Assembly (NCBI RefSeq): GCF_000153465.1
Contig: NZ_CH672387.1
Span: 340,179-404,178 of the forward strand
Source of the DNA: Aurantimonas manganoxydans SI85-9A1
Lineage (GTDB): Bacteria > Pseudomonadota > Alphaproteobacteria > Rhizobiales > Rhizobiaceae
DNA length: 64,000 bases
Direction of reading: 5' to 3'
Shown: piece after piece, positions 43,662 to 52,313 of the stretch
Layout of the letters: each line of letters begins with the position of its first letter
Numbering within the stretch: position 1 is the stretch's first letter
Translations under genes and position numbers: made by a program
The notes under the pieces: model-generated
Told to the model about the DNA's origin: nothing
The model's input: only the letters and a program-made list of their open reading frames with translations
The model's database searches: none

Positions 43662-44339
43662 ATGCTCATGGCGTCCCCAGATCTGCCTATCGAAACCGCC
43701 GGCGAGAACGCCTATCGGCGGATCCGCACGGATATCGTTTTCGGGCGTCTCGCACCGGGGCAGAAATTGCGGCTGGAGCGATTGAAGGACGACTACGGCG
43801 CCAGCGTCAGCACGCTCCGCGAAACCCTGAACAGGCTGTCATCCGAGCGACTCGTGACCGCCGAAGGGCAGCGCGGCTTCGAGGTCGCAGGGGTGTCCAT
43901 CGCCAATCTGAAAGAGGTCGCGGCCCTTAGAATGCTGCTCGAGCAGCATGCGCTCGAGCATTCCTTCGTGGCGGGAGACATGGAGTGGGAAGGCCGCGTC
44001 GTCGCCGCGCATCACAAGCTTGCCGTCATGGAGCGGCGGATGAAGGAGGGGGATCGCAGCGAGACTGAGCTGTGGAAACGTTACGACTGGGAATTCCACC
44101 AGGCGCTGATCTCGGCCTGCGGGTCGCGCGAACTTATGGAGACCCATGCCGCCGTCTTCGACAAGTATCTGCGCTATCAGATGATTGCCCTGTCGTTCCG
44201 GGGCGATATCGCGGCCGGCGAGCACAGGGCGCTGCTGGACGCGGCGCTCGAACGGGACGCCGTCACCGCGAAGACGGTGCTGGCACGCCATGTGGAGGGT
44301 GGTGTGGAGCATGCCCTGGCGACCGGCACCATCGGATAA
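43662..44339 (+). CDS. GntR-family regulator, FCD subfamily (quinate/shikimate cluster)
   Basis: A 225-residue regulator. The winged helix (about 15-80) has YGASVSTLRETLNRLSSERL as its recognition region; the FCD domain has the histidines of DWEFHQALISACGS, GEHRALLDAAL and LARHVEGGVEH. An ATG two codons later is an equally good start. The gene lies between the divergent TRAP operon and the aroE-like/quiC genes, so it is the likely local repressor with a quinate-, shikimate- or protocatechuate-type ligand. Its operator is not certain. Confidence 0.87.
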   Translation: MLMASPDLPIETAGENAYRRIRTDIVFGRLAPGQKLRLERLKDDYGASVSTLRETLNRLSSERLVTAEGQRGFEVAGVSIANLKEVAALRMLLEQHALEHSFVAGDMEWEGRVVAAHHKLAVMERRMKEGDRSETELWKRYDWEFHQALISACGSRELMETHAAVFDKYLRYQMIALSFRGDIAAGEHRALLDAALERDAVTAKTVLARHVEGGVEHALATGTIG

Positions 44340-44378
44340 GGGCTGTGCTGACCGTTCCAGCGATTATGACTAATGCCA

Positions 44379-44391
44379 TATGTTTCGCATA
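44379..44391. promoter_or_regulatory. Possible operator TATG-N5-CATA upstream of the shikimate dehydrogenase gene
   Basis: A short symmetric site (TATG tttcg CATA) in an AT-rich patch, 77 bases before the chosen start codon. Too short to be conclusive. Confidence 0.25.
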
Positions 44392-44467
44392 ATATCAGTT
44401 GAAACCGGCCCGTGTCTCGCTATCCTTGCCGTCGCCGCCCAGCATCGGTTGCGGCGGGGAGGTGGCA

Positions 44468-45310
44468 GTGTCGGCAGTGCGATTGGGTTTGATCGGCGAC
44501 AATATCGTGCGGTCTCGGTCACCCGCGCTGCATGTCGAGGCCGGGCGCTTGTGCGGCCTCGACGTGTCTTACGAGCGCCTGATCCCAGTTGATCTCAGTC
44601 GTGACTTCGACTCCGTCTTTACGCATTGCCAAGAGAGCGGCTATCGCGGGATCAACATCACCTATCCCTACAAGGAGGCGGTCGTCCGGCGGGTCCGCGT
44701 CCACGATGCCCCCACCGCACGGATCGGGGCCTGCAATACGGTCCTGTTCGACGGCGACGTCCCGCAAGGCTTCAATACCGACCACACCGGGTTTATCGCG
44801 GCCTTTCGTTCCTGTTTTCCGGGAGCGCGACCGGGCGTCGTCGCGATGGCTGGCGCCGGGGGGGTCGGCAAGGCGATCGCTTTCGCGCTGGACCGCCTTG
44901 GCGCCACGCAGTTGCGGCTGTTCGATACCGATCGCGCAAGGGCTTCGGCCCTGAAGGCGTCGATCGAGGCCGTGCCGATGGCGATGCAGGTCGTCGTCGC
45001 GCCGGACATCGCCGAGGCGGCAGCCGGCGCAGACGGTCTCGTGAACTGCACCCCCCTCGGCATGGTCGGGCTTCCCGGCAGCGCCGTGCCGGCGGACCAC
45101 ATGGGGCGGGCGCAATGGGCGTTCGATGCCGTCTACACGCCGATCGACACGCAATTCGCGATGGATGCGCGCGCCAAGGGAATCCGGGTCATGAGCGGCT
45201 ACGAACTGTTCTTCCACCAGGCCGTCGACGCCTTCCGTCTGTTCACCGGCCGCGTGGTGGATCAGGGCGCGCTGAGGGCCGCGCTCCGCTGGCAGGAGGC
45301 CGCCGCATGA
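44468..45310 (+). CDS. Shikimate/quinate dehydrogenase (AroE family)
   Basis: A 280-residue NAD(P)-dependent dehydrogenase. The SRSPALH motif (S16, S18) binds the substrate hydroxyls; catalytic K69 is in ITYPYK and D105 in GFNTDHTGF. The nucleotide loop is GAGGVGKAIAFAL. The GTG at 44468 has ggggag six bases upstream; a longer reading from 44399 would add a low-quality leader. The cofactor strand ends RLFDTDRARA, where an acidic residue favours NAD over NADP, as in catabolic quinate/shikimate dehydrogenases. Its stop overlaps the quiC start (ATGA). It would oxidise shikimate to dehydroshikimate or quinate to dehydroquinate. Confidence 0.87.
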   Translation: MSAVRLGLIGDNIVRSRSPALHVEAGRLCGLDVSYERLIPVDLSRDFDSVFTHCQESGYRGINITYPYKEAVVRRVRVHDAPTARIGACNTVLFDGDVPQGFNTDHTGFIAAFRSCFPGARPGVVAMAGAGGVGKAIAFALDRLGATQLRLFDTDRARASALKASIEAVPMAMQVVVAPDIAEAAAGADGLVNCTPLGMVGLPGSAVPADHMGRAQWAFDAVYTPIDTQFAMDARAKGIRVMSGYELFFHQAVDAFRLFTGRVVDQGALRAALRWQEAAA

Positions 45311-47193
45311 AGACGTCGATCGCCACGGTCTCGATCAGCGGCGACCTGCGGGAGAAGCTGGCGGCCATTGCTTCCGCGGGTTTCGACGGCGTCGAGATCT
45401 TCGAGAACGATTTCCTCGCCTTCGACGGCAGTCCGGCGGAAGTCGGGCGCATGGTCCGGGATCACGGCCTGGAGATCACGCTCTTCCAGCCCTTCCGGGA
45501 TTTCGAAGGCATGCCGGAGCTGCAGCGGATGCGGATTTTCGACCGCGTCGAGCGCAAGTTCGACCTGATGCAGGAACTCGGTACGGACCTCATGCTGGTC
45601 TGTTCCAACGTGTCTCCGATCGCGCTCGGCGGAATCGACCGTGCAGCCGACGACTTCCGCGAACTCGGGGAGCGGGCTGCCCGGCGGGAACTGCGCGTCG
45701 GATACGAGGCGCTGGCCTGGGGTCGGCACATCAACGATCACCGCGATGCCTGGGAGATCGTTCGCCGGGTGGACCATCCGAATATCGGTCTGATCCTCGA
45801 CTCGTTCCATACCCTGGCGCGCAAGATCGACGTCGACACCATCCGGTCCATCCCGGGTGATCGCATCTTTATCGTCCAACTGGCCGACGCGCCGCAGATC
45901 GACATGGATCTGCTGTACTGGAGCCGTCACTTCCGCAACATGCCCGGCGAAGGCGACCTCCCGGTAACGGCCTTCATGCAGGCGGTCGCGGCCACCGGCT
46001 ATGACGGGCCGTTGTCGCTGGAGATCTTCAACGACCAGTTCAGGGGTGGTTCCCCGCGCTCGATCGCGGTCGATGGGCGGCGTTCGCTGGTCTATCTGAT
46101 GGATCGGGTGGCGCGCAGCGAGCCGGGGATCCAGGTCTCCGTGCCCGACATGCCGGACCGCATCGCCGTCGAGGGCGTGGAGTTCGTGGAGTTCGCGGCC
46201 AACGAAACGGAAGCGGCAGACCTCGCCGGCATCCTCGACACGATTGGCTTCGTGCCGGCGGCGCGGCACCGGACCAAGGATGTGACGCTCTACCGCCAGC
46301 AGGACATCAACATCGTCATCAACATGGAGAAGGAAGGCTTCGCACACTCCTCCTACCTTCTGCATGGCGCATCGGCCTATGCGATCGGGTTGAGAGTGGA
46401 GGACGCGGCGGCCACCGTGGCGCGCGCACGCGCGCTCGGCGCCGAGTCGTTCGAGCAGCGGCGCGGGCCTGGGGAACTGGCGATCCCGGCGATCCGGGGG
46501 GTCGGTGGCGGGGTCATCTATTTCATCGATGGGACGAGCGAACTGGCCCGGGTCTGGGATGTCGAGTTCGAACCGACCGGTCACCTGGAAGAAACGGAGG
46601 GACTGTTCCGGATCGACCATGTCGCCCAGACGATGAACTACGAGGAAATGCTGACCTGGCTGCTCTTCTACACCGCGATCTTTCGGACGAGGAAGCTGGC
46701 GATGGTCGACGTGGTGGACCCCGCCGGGCTGATCCGCAGCCAGGTCATCGAGAGCGAGAATGACGGTTTGCGGCTGACCCTGAACGGGGCCGGGAACCGG
46801 CGCACGCTCGCCGGACATTTCATCGCGGAGAATTTCGGCTCCAGCATCCAGCACCTTGCCTTTGCCTGCCACGACATCTTCGCGACCGCTGCGCGGCTCA
46901 GGGCGCACGGGTTCCAGCCCCTGCGGATTTCCCGGAACTACTACGACGACCTCGAGGCCCGCTTCGGCCTGGATCCCGACTTCGCCGACCGACTGCGCGC
47001 CCACAACATCCTCTACGACCGGGACGGCAAGGGCGAGTACTTCCAGCTCTATGGCCCGACCTTCGGCGAGGGCTTCTTCTTCGAAATCGTGGAACGGCGC
47101 GGTGGCTACACCGGCTACGGCGCTCCCAATGCACCCTTCCGGATTGCAGCCCAGAAGCGAGAACTGCCGCCTCGCGGCATGCCGAAGAGATAG
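45307..47193 (+). CDS. quiC: 3-Dehydroshikimate dehydratase, QuiC1 type
   Basis: A 628-residue two-domain enzyme. Residues 1-280 form a sugar-phosphate-isomerase-like TIM barrel whose metal ligands fall at E134, D165, Q191 and E239, the set known from bacterial QuiC1. Residues about 290-620 are a hydroxyphenylpyruvate-dioxygenase-like (vicinal oxygen chelate) domain, ending with ligand-type residues in QHLAFACHDIF and EGFFFEIVERRGGY. It turns 3-dehydroshikimate into protocatechuate, which feeds the beta-ketoadipate pathway. It is translationally coupled to the dehydrogenase gene. No protocatechuate dioxygenase genes lie in the window. Confidence 0.92.
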   Translation: MKTSIATVSISGDLREKLAAIASAGFDGVEIFENDFLAFDGSPAEVGRMVRDHGLEITLFQPFRDFEGMPELQRMRIFDRVERKFDLMQELGTDLMLVCSNVSPIALGGIDRAADDFRELGERAARRELRVGYEALAWGRHINDHRDAWEIVRRVDHPNIGLILDSFHTLARKIDVDTIRSIPGDRIFIVQLADAPQIDMDLLYWSRHFRNMPGEGDLPVTAFMQAVAATGYDGPLSLEIFNDQFRGGSPRSIAVDGRRSLVYLMDRVARSEPGIQVSVPDMPDRIAVEGVEFVEFAANETEAADLAGILDTIGFVPAARHRTKDVTLYRQQDINIVINMEKEGFAHSSYLLHGASAYAIGLRVEDAAATVARARALGAESFEQRRGPGELAIPAIRGVGGGVIYFIDGTSELARVWDVEFEPTGHLEETEGLFRIDHVAQTMNYEEMLTWLLFYTAIFRTRKLAMVDVVDPAGLIRSQVIESENDGLRLTLNGAGNRRTLAGHFIAENFGSSIQHLAFACHDIFATAARLRAHGFQPLRISRNYYDDLEARFGLDPDFADRLRAHNILYDRDGKGEYFQLYGPTFGEGFFFEIVERRGGYTGYGAPNAPFRIAAQKRELPPRGMPKR

Positions 47194-47203
47194 GTGCGGT
47201 AAA

Positions 47204-47233
47204 CGGGAAAACGGTTTGGCCAACCGTTTCCCG
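47204..47233 (+). terminator. Hairpin after quiC
   Basis: cgggaaaacggtt pairs with aaccgtttcccg (one A bulged), 11 bases after the stop codon. No T-run follows, so termination strength is uncertain. Confidence 0.5.
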
Positions 47234-47444
47234 ACCGGCCCGCCTTGCATTGTCTTAGGGTTGGTTGGGAGCCCCAGAAGGGGGGAATAGTAAGAGAGTT
47301 GGCCAGCTTTCTCGAATGCTGGACGCGCTCAGCATCTGGTGGCGCCCGGCGCGGGCGAAACGGAGCTATTCATCCGGGGCAAGCCGTGGAATCTTGGTGC
47401 CCGCATGGGTTCCATGGCGCCACTGGGCCGCCTTGGCCAGGCCG

Positions 47445-47848
47445 ATGACATCGCCCCGGTGCCAGGCCAAGGGGTGGCCACTCGTAGCCGAATACATCGA
47501 GTCGGGCGCGTCGGCGACCGACGACATGCGGTCCGAGCTCAGCAGATGATCGAGCGCGCTACTGACGGCGATCGGCGCTTCGACGTTATCGTCAGGTACA
47601 GCTGTTTCTTCCGGGACTGTTTTGGTCTTGAGATGTACATCCGCCGCCTCGCCAAGGTGGGCGTCCGAGGCGGGCGGGCTAAGAGTACAGCGGTGGGGTA
47701 CGGACGGATCATTGCGTCGCAACGAGAGGCGACAAACACGCAGGACGAGCTGAAGCGGCTCTACCGCCTGGCAAAGGATGGCGTTGCCGACATGGATGAC
47801 ATCCTGCGCGAGCAAATCACCAGCCTGCGGCTCGACGGGGAGCGTGTG
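47445..47848 (+). pseudogene. Serine recombinase (resolvase/invertase) remnant
   Basis: Two frames together match pieces of a large serine recombinase. The first frame gives LVAEYIESGASATDDMRSEL; after a frameshift near 47545 the second gives QMIERATDGDRRFDVIV, then FFRDCFGLEMYIRRLAKVGV. The typical catalytic-domain core between these and the end is lost by deletion, since the next recognisable piece is the late coiled segment DELKRLYRLAKDGVADMDDI. A short internal loss (the HSLSR-type residues after VIV) is also seen. There is no intact start. This is a dead remnant of a mobile element next to tRNA-Arg. Confidence 0.7.
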
Positions 47849-47946
47849 CGGCACGCTCGACCGGGTCCGAACGCAGCCGGTGCGGAGCCAAGCGATCCTA
47901 CCGAAACTTGTCGGGCGCTTTCGGTGGTTGCAGATCTGTACGGAAA

Positions 47947-48023
47947 TGGTGCGCCCGAAAGGATTCGAACCTCTGACCCCCAGATTCGTAGTCTGGTGCT
48001 CTATCCAGCTGAGCTACGGGCGC
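47947..48023 (-). tRNA. tRNA-Arg (anticodon ACG)
   Basis: A 77-base tRNA with genome-encoded CCA. Acceptor arms gcgcccg and cgggcgc pair; the D arm holds agctcagctggatagagc, the anticodon stem is ccaga/tctgg with loop ctACGaa, and the T arm has ggttcgaatcc. ACG (read as ICG) decodes CGN arginine codons. Its 3' end faces the recombinase remnant. Confidence 0.97.
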
Positions 48024-48179
48024 ATCCAGAAGGGGCCGCGTCTGCCGCCCGCTCTTGAGGGGGTTCCTAACGGCTCGGTTCGCGGAATGCAAGCCGTCTA
48101 GGGGCGCATTTTTTCGTCGTCGCTACATGGCCTGTCTATCCGGCGTCCGTGACGCTCGGGTGACGGGATTGCCGGCCTG

Positions 48180-49751
48180 TCAGGACGCGTCGGGGGCCGT
48201 CGGTGCCTCCGCTCCATTGCGCGGCGGGCGCCCGGGGGCCGGGCGGGCCGGGGCAGCGGTGCCCGGCAGGGCGATCTCGAACCGGGTTCCCGAAGCGTTG
48301 GTCTCGGCCAGCCGAATCGTCCCGCCATGGGCCTCGATGATCTCCGCGGCGATGGCGAGGCCGAGGCCGGTTCCGCCGGTCCGGGCCGAGCCCCGGAAGG
48401 CGCGAAACAGATTGTCGCGGGCGCGGGCCGGCAGGCCGGGGCCGGTGTCGTCCACGGAGATGACGATGCCCTCGGCCGGCCCGCCGGTGGCCGACACGGT
48501 GACGCGGCGCACCAGCGAGGACAAATCGTCGTCCTCGGCCTCCAGCGCCTGCGCGGCGTTGCGGCACAGATTGAGAAGGACGCGGTGCAGCTGGTCGAGA
48601 TCGGCATCCACCTCCATGCCGTGATCGACCGCGTTGACGAGCTCGATCGGCGATTGCGGCGAGATCGTCAGCATCTGGAAGACGTCGTCGACGAGCTGCC
48701 TGAGGCGGATGCGGCGCTTGACCGGGACGGTCTCGACGGCGCGGCCATAGGCCAGCACCGACTGGGTATAGTGCAGTGCCCGGTCGAGGCTGCGCAGCAG
48801 CATCGGCGCGACCCGCTGGACCCGCGGATCGTTCACGGTGGACAGCCGGTCGGAGATCATCTGCGCCGAGGCGAGGATGTTGCGCAGGTCGTGATTGATC
48901 TTGGAGACGGCGAGGCCGAGATCGGCGAGATGGCGCTGTTCGCGCAGGGTCTCGGCCAGCCGCGACTGGACGTCGGCAAGCTCGGCCTCGGCCACGCCGA
49001 TCTCGTCGTCGCGGCCGCTCGGCCGCAGGATCCGCCGCGGGTCGGAGGGCTGCTCGGCAAAGCGCACCATCGCCGTCGTCATCGCCTGGATCGGCCGCAC
49101 CAGATAGACGCTGATGGCGGCATAGACCAGCAGCGCGGCAAAGCTGGCGATGGCCAGCGAGAGAAGCAGGATGTTGCGCGAATAGACCAGCATGTCGCGG
49201 CGCAACGGCGCTTCCGACATCACCATCTCGGCCAGCATGGAGCGGTCGCCGACGGGGCCGGAGATCCGCATGATGCGATCGCCACCGAAGAACAGCGTGT
49301 CGAAGGCGCCGGTGACCGCGCTCCACGGGCCGCGATTGCCCAGATCGATCTGCAGATCGACGGCGTCCAGCCGCGGGTCGCGGGCCAGCAACCGCGAGGC
49401 GTCGCCCTCGATGATGGCAACGAGCAGGGCGTCGAGTGCCCGCAGGAGGCCGGCCTCCTCGTCCGGGCTCAACGGCGCGGCGTCCTCGCTGTCGCGGCCC
49501 CGCGAGGCGAGTCCCGCCACCGCCACGGTGGCGATCCGGTCGGACAGCCATTCCTCGCGGAAATTGGCGATGGACGGCACGAAGATCAGCACCTCCGCCA
49601 GCATGACGGCCAGCATGGTGATGATCAGGAGGCGGTTGGAAATGCGGTGCCGCACAGTCGGCACGCTGGCGCGCGTCGTCGCGCCGTCCGCAGGTCTGTC
49701 GGGCGTCAGCGGCAAGTCGCAGTCTGTCCTTTCGCTGCCATCCGCAGCCAT
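48180..49751 (-). CDS. Sensor histidine kinase, orphan
   Basis: A 523-residue membrane kinase. Spans at about 41-63 and 192-217 flank a periplasmic domain of about 130 residues. A HAMP segment (RPIQAMTTAMVRFAEQPSD) and a coiled helix lead to the phospho-acceptor H287 in SKINHDLRNILASAQ. The N box is NLCRNAAQAL and G boxes are DTGPGLP and GGTGLGLAI. The H box reads HDLRN rather than HELRT, a mark of the HisKA subgroup in which no cognate regulator is adjacent. No response regulator gene flanks it. The C-terminal 30 residues are proline/alanine-rich. Confidence 0.9.
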   Translation of the reverse strand: MAADGSERTDCDLPLTPDRPADGATTRASVPTVRHRISNRLLIITMLAVMLAEVLIFVPSIANFREEWLSDRIATVAVAGLASRGRDSEDAAPLSPDEEAGLLRALDALLVAIIEGDASRLLARDPRLDAVDLQIDLGNRGPWSAVTGAFDTLFFGGDRIMRISGPVGDRSMLAEMVMSEAPLRRDMLVYSRNILLLSLAIASFAALLVYAAISVYLVRPIQAMTTAMVRFAEQPSDPRRILRPSGRDDEIGVAEAELADVQSRLAETLREQRHLADLGLAVSKINHDLRNILASAQMISDRLSTVNDPRVQRVAPMLLRSLDRALHYTQSVLAYGRAVETVPVKRRIRLRQLVDDVFQMLTISPQSPIELVNAVDHGMEVDADLDQLHRVLLNLCRNAAQALEAEDDDLSSLVRRVTVSATGGPAEGIVISVDDTGPGLPARARDNLFRAFRGSARTGGTGLGLAIAAEIIEAHGGTIRLAETNASGTRFEIALPGTAAPARPAPGRPPRNGAEAPTAPDAS

Positions 49752-49787
49752 CCGTGCGGTCCGCTGCCGGAGCGCCTGCCGATCCGG

Positions 49788-51215
49788 TCAGCCGAACCGC
49801 TGCAGGAAGGCAACGGCGCGGCGCACCAGGGGACGCCGCGTATAGGGCTGATAGTAGGCGGTGGCCGCCCGTTTGCCAATTTCCGACAAGGTGGGGTAGG
49901 GCGATACGAAGTCACGCAGGGCCGCAACGGACAGGCCCCGGCCGACCACCAGCGACAGGAGATTGGTGATCTCGCCGGCCTGGGTGCCGACGACGCCGGC
50001 GCCGACGATCTTGCCGCGCCGGCCGACCACGAGCTTGACCAGACCTTCGATCCGACGCTCGGCCTGGGCGCGGTCGTTCTCGGCATAGGGCCAGCGCAGG
50101 ATCTCGACGGCGAGGCCGCGCTCCTTCGCCTGCGCTTCGGTCAACCCGACCTGGCCGACCTCCGGATCGGTGAAGGTGACATGGGGCAGATTGTCGTGGT
50201 TCGTGCGGACCGGCAGCCGGAACAGCAGCGCCCGCATGACAAGGCCGGCGTGATAGTTCGCCACATGGGTGAATTGCGGCCCGCCGGCGATGTCGCCGAT
50301 GGCATAGGCGCGCCGATTGCTGGTGCGCAGATCGGCGCCGACCGTGATGCCGCGCTTGTCGTAAGCGATGCCGGCCAGTTCCAACCCGAGCCCGTCGAGA
50401 TTGGGCGAGCGCCCGACCGCCAGGAGAAGATGGCTGCCGTCCAGCGTCCGGCGTTCGCCATCGGCAGGGTCGATCGTCAGGCGGATGGCATCGTCCTGGC
50501 CTTCGGCACGCACCACCTTGGTGTTCTCCATGATGGTCACGCCGTCGCGGCGCAGCGCGGCGAGCGCCACTTCGGTCAGCTCGGGATCGTCGCGGCCCAG
50601 CGCCTTGCTGCCCTCGACCACAGTCACCCGCGATCCGAGCCGGCGATGGGCCTGCGCCATCTCCATGCCGATCGGTCCGCCGCCGATAATAAGCAGATGG
50701 TCGGGCCGCTCGCGCAGGCCGAAGATCGTCTCGTTGGTCAGATACGGCGTTGCGCCGATGCCGTCGATCGGCGGCACCAGTGCCGACGAGCCCGTGGCGA
50801 TGACGAAGCGCCGGGGGCGGATGAGCTGGCCGCCCGCCGAGATCGTGCGCGGGTCGACGAAGGTCGCGTCGGCCTTGATGACGATCACGCCGAGGCGTTC
50901 GAATCGCTGGACCGAATCGTTCGGCGCGATGGCCGCGATGACGGCGTCGACATGATCCTTGACCGCCGGAAAATCGACGAGCGGATCGCCAGCCGACACG
51001 CCGAAGGCCGGCGCCTCGCGGATTGCTGCGGCGTGCTTGCCGGCGGCAATCAGGGCCTTGGAGGGCACGCAGCCATAATTGAGACAGTCGCCGCCCATCT
51101 TGCCGCGTTCGACCAGGACAACGGGCACGCCGAAGGCGGCCGCGGCCGCCGCCGTGGTCAGGCCGCCGGAGCCGGCGCCGATAACGCAGATGTCCGGTGT
51201 GAGGATTTCGGCCAT
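49788..51215 (-). CDS. MerA-like pyridine nucleotide-disulfide oxidoreductase (not mercuric reductase)
   Basis: A 475-residue class I flavoprotein disulfide reductase. FAD motif ICVIGAGSGGL, redox disulfide C44/C49 in GGDCLNYGCVPSK, NAD motif LLIIGGGPIGMEMAQ, and the second FAD segment RAYAIGDIAGG. It lacks the N-terminal heavy-metal-associated domain and the C-terminal cysteine pair needed for mercuric reduction. The C-terminal active-site motif reads YPTLSE where dihydrolipoamide dehydrogenase and glutathione reductase have HPTxSE. It starts immediately after the TVP38 gene stop, with no gap, so the two act together. Substrate unknown. Confidence 0.85.
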   Translation of the reverse strand: MAEILTPDICVIGAGSGGLTTAAAAAAFGVPVVLVERGKMGGDCLNYGCVPSKALIAAGKHAAAIREAPAFGVSAGDPLVDFPAVKDHVDAVIAAIAPNDSVQRFERLGVIVIKADATFVDPRTISAGGQLIRPRRFVIATGSSALVPPIDGIGATPYLTNETIFGLRERPDHLLIIGGGPIGMEMAQAHRRLGSRVTVVEGSKALGRDDPELTEVALAALRRDGVTIMENTKVVRAEGQDDAIRLTIDPADGERRTLDGSHLLLAVGRSPNLDGLGLELAGIAYDKRGITVGADLRTSNRRAYAIGDIAGGPQFTHVANYHAGLVMRALLFRLPVRTNHDNLPHVTFTDPEVGQVGLTEAQAKERGLAVEILRWPYAENDRAQAERRIEGLVKLVVGRRGKIVGAGVVGTQAGEITNLLSLVVGRGLSVAALRDFVSPYPTLSEIGKRAATAYYQPYTRRPLVRRAVAFLQRFG

Positions 51216-51983
51216 TCAGCGTCCGCCGCTCTTGTCGTCCGCGGACGCGCTGCGCCGGCGGAAGAAGGTCTTCTTCAGGACCAGGCCGAGGATCGCGAGT
51301 GCCGCCAGTCCCGCAAGGCCGATGGTCATTTCCATGGTCACGAGGTCGGCGATCTCGACGTCGCCGCTGCCGACATTGACCAGCGTCTGGTTCAGGCCGC
51401 TGCCGAGGAAGGCATAGACCATGGCACCGGGGATGATGCCGAGGAAGGTGGTGACGACATAGGTGCGCAGCGAGACCTCGAAGAAGGCCGGCGCGACGTT
51501 AACCGCCAGGAAGGGCAGGATCGGCGTCAGCCGCAGGACGAGGAGATAGGCGAAGGCGTCGTCGCGGAAACCCTCGGCGAAACGCCGGATGGCGCCACCG
51601 GCCCGTCGCCGAAGGACGTCGCCGAAGGCATGCCGTGCGGCCAGGAAGAGCGCCGTCGCGCCGACGGTCGCGCCGATCACCGTCAGGGTGCCGCCGAGAA
51701 GCCAGCCGAACAGGAAGCCGCCGGCGATCGTCACCACCGCGGCCGCCGGGAAGGCGAAGGCAACGAGCAGGGCATAGAGTGCGATGAAGCCGAGCGAGGC
51801 GAGGACAATATGGCCGGCGACGAAGTGGCGCAGGCGCTCGCGGCTGTCGAGAAAGACGTCGAGCGAGAGATAATGGTGCAGTTCGAGCGCGTAGGCCAAG
51901 GCGAGGCCTGCGACGATCACCGCGACGGGAAGATAGCGCACCAGCGACGGTGGCCCTGTTTTGGCGTCGAGATGCGGTCTCAT
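51216..51983 (-). CDS. TVP38/TMEM64-family membrane protein
   Basis: A 255-residue inner-membrane protein with about six hydrophobic segments and the VTT/SNARE-associated (DedA-like) core. Typical stretches are AFPAAAVVTIAGGFLFGWLLG, the cytoplasmic LLVLRLTPILPFLAVNVAPA re-entrant region with its conserved arginine and prolines, and FLGIIPGAMVYAFLGS. Such proteins are thought to move lipids or small solutes. It is encoded directly before the MerA-like flavoprotein, a pairing found widely in proteobacteria with unknown role. The C-terminal tail is basic (KKTFFRRRSASADDKSGGR). Confidence 0.88.
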   Translation of the reverse strand: MRPHLDAKTGPPSLVRYLPVAVIVAGLALAYALELHHYLSLDVFLDSRERLRHFVAGHIVLASLGFIALYALLVAFAFPAAAVVTIAGGFLFGWLLGGTLTVIGATVGATALFLAARHAFGDVLRRRAGGAIRRFAEGFRDDAFAYLLVLRLTPILPFLAVNVAPAFFEVSLRTYVVTTFLGIIPGAMVYAFLGSGLNQTLVNVGSGDVEIADLVTMEMTIGLAGLAALAILGLVLKKTFFRRRSASADDKSGGR

Positions 51984-52313
51984 GGAACTTCCGATTTATC
52001 TGCAGGCGCGGTCGAGGGGTGCTCGTGCTGCCGTTTGGCGTGGCCCCGCAACATTGCGCGGGGCGCGGCAAACCGAAAGAGCGTTGGCTGAAAACGGCCG
52101 CAGTTCACGCCATGTTGCGCAAAATCCGGAATCGATCCGTTCGCCGTGAGCTGCGCGCCGGTGATTGACTTTTCCCGCTCTTCCTTCCTATAAGCCGCGC
52201 ACACGAGCGGGCAGCGTTCCGCGCGACGGATAGTTGCGTGCAGCGTCTTGTACCGCGAACCCAGTTTCCGGAACACATGAAGGGCCCGTGCCGCAAGGTG
52301 CGGGGGTGAAACG
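51984..52313. other. Divergent upstream region of TVP38 and rpmH
   Basis: About 330 bases without a gene. It carries a good sigma-70 promoter for rpmH (52165-52194) and a roughly 115-base rpmH leader with a small ccgca/tgcgg hairpin just before the start codon. I see nothing else, and no dnaA or origin is present. Confidence 0.55.
52165..52194 (+). promoter_or_regulatory. Sigma-70 promoter for rpmH
   Basis: TTGACT at 52165-52170 and TATAAG at 52189-52194, 18 bases apart, close to consensus, about 120 bases before the rpmH ATG. Confidence 0.7.

Noticed and set aside
47194-47950. Attachment-site duplicate of the tRNA-Arg 3' end
   Set aside because: I saw no repeat of the tRNA 3' sequence in the stretch holding the recombinase remnant, so no att site is claimed.
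49788-51215. Mercuric reductase
   Set aside because: The fold and redox disulfide match, but the N-terminal metal-binding domain and C-terminal cysteine pair are missing, and no mer genes are nearby.
48327-52091. A 1254-codon open frame on the plus strand
   Set aside because: It is antisense to the kinase, flavoprotein and TVP38 genes, and its translation is low-complexity Arg/Gly/Asp-rich text, typical of the mirror frame of GC-rich genes.
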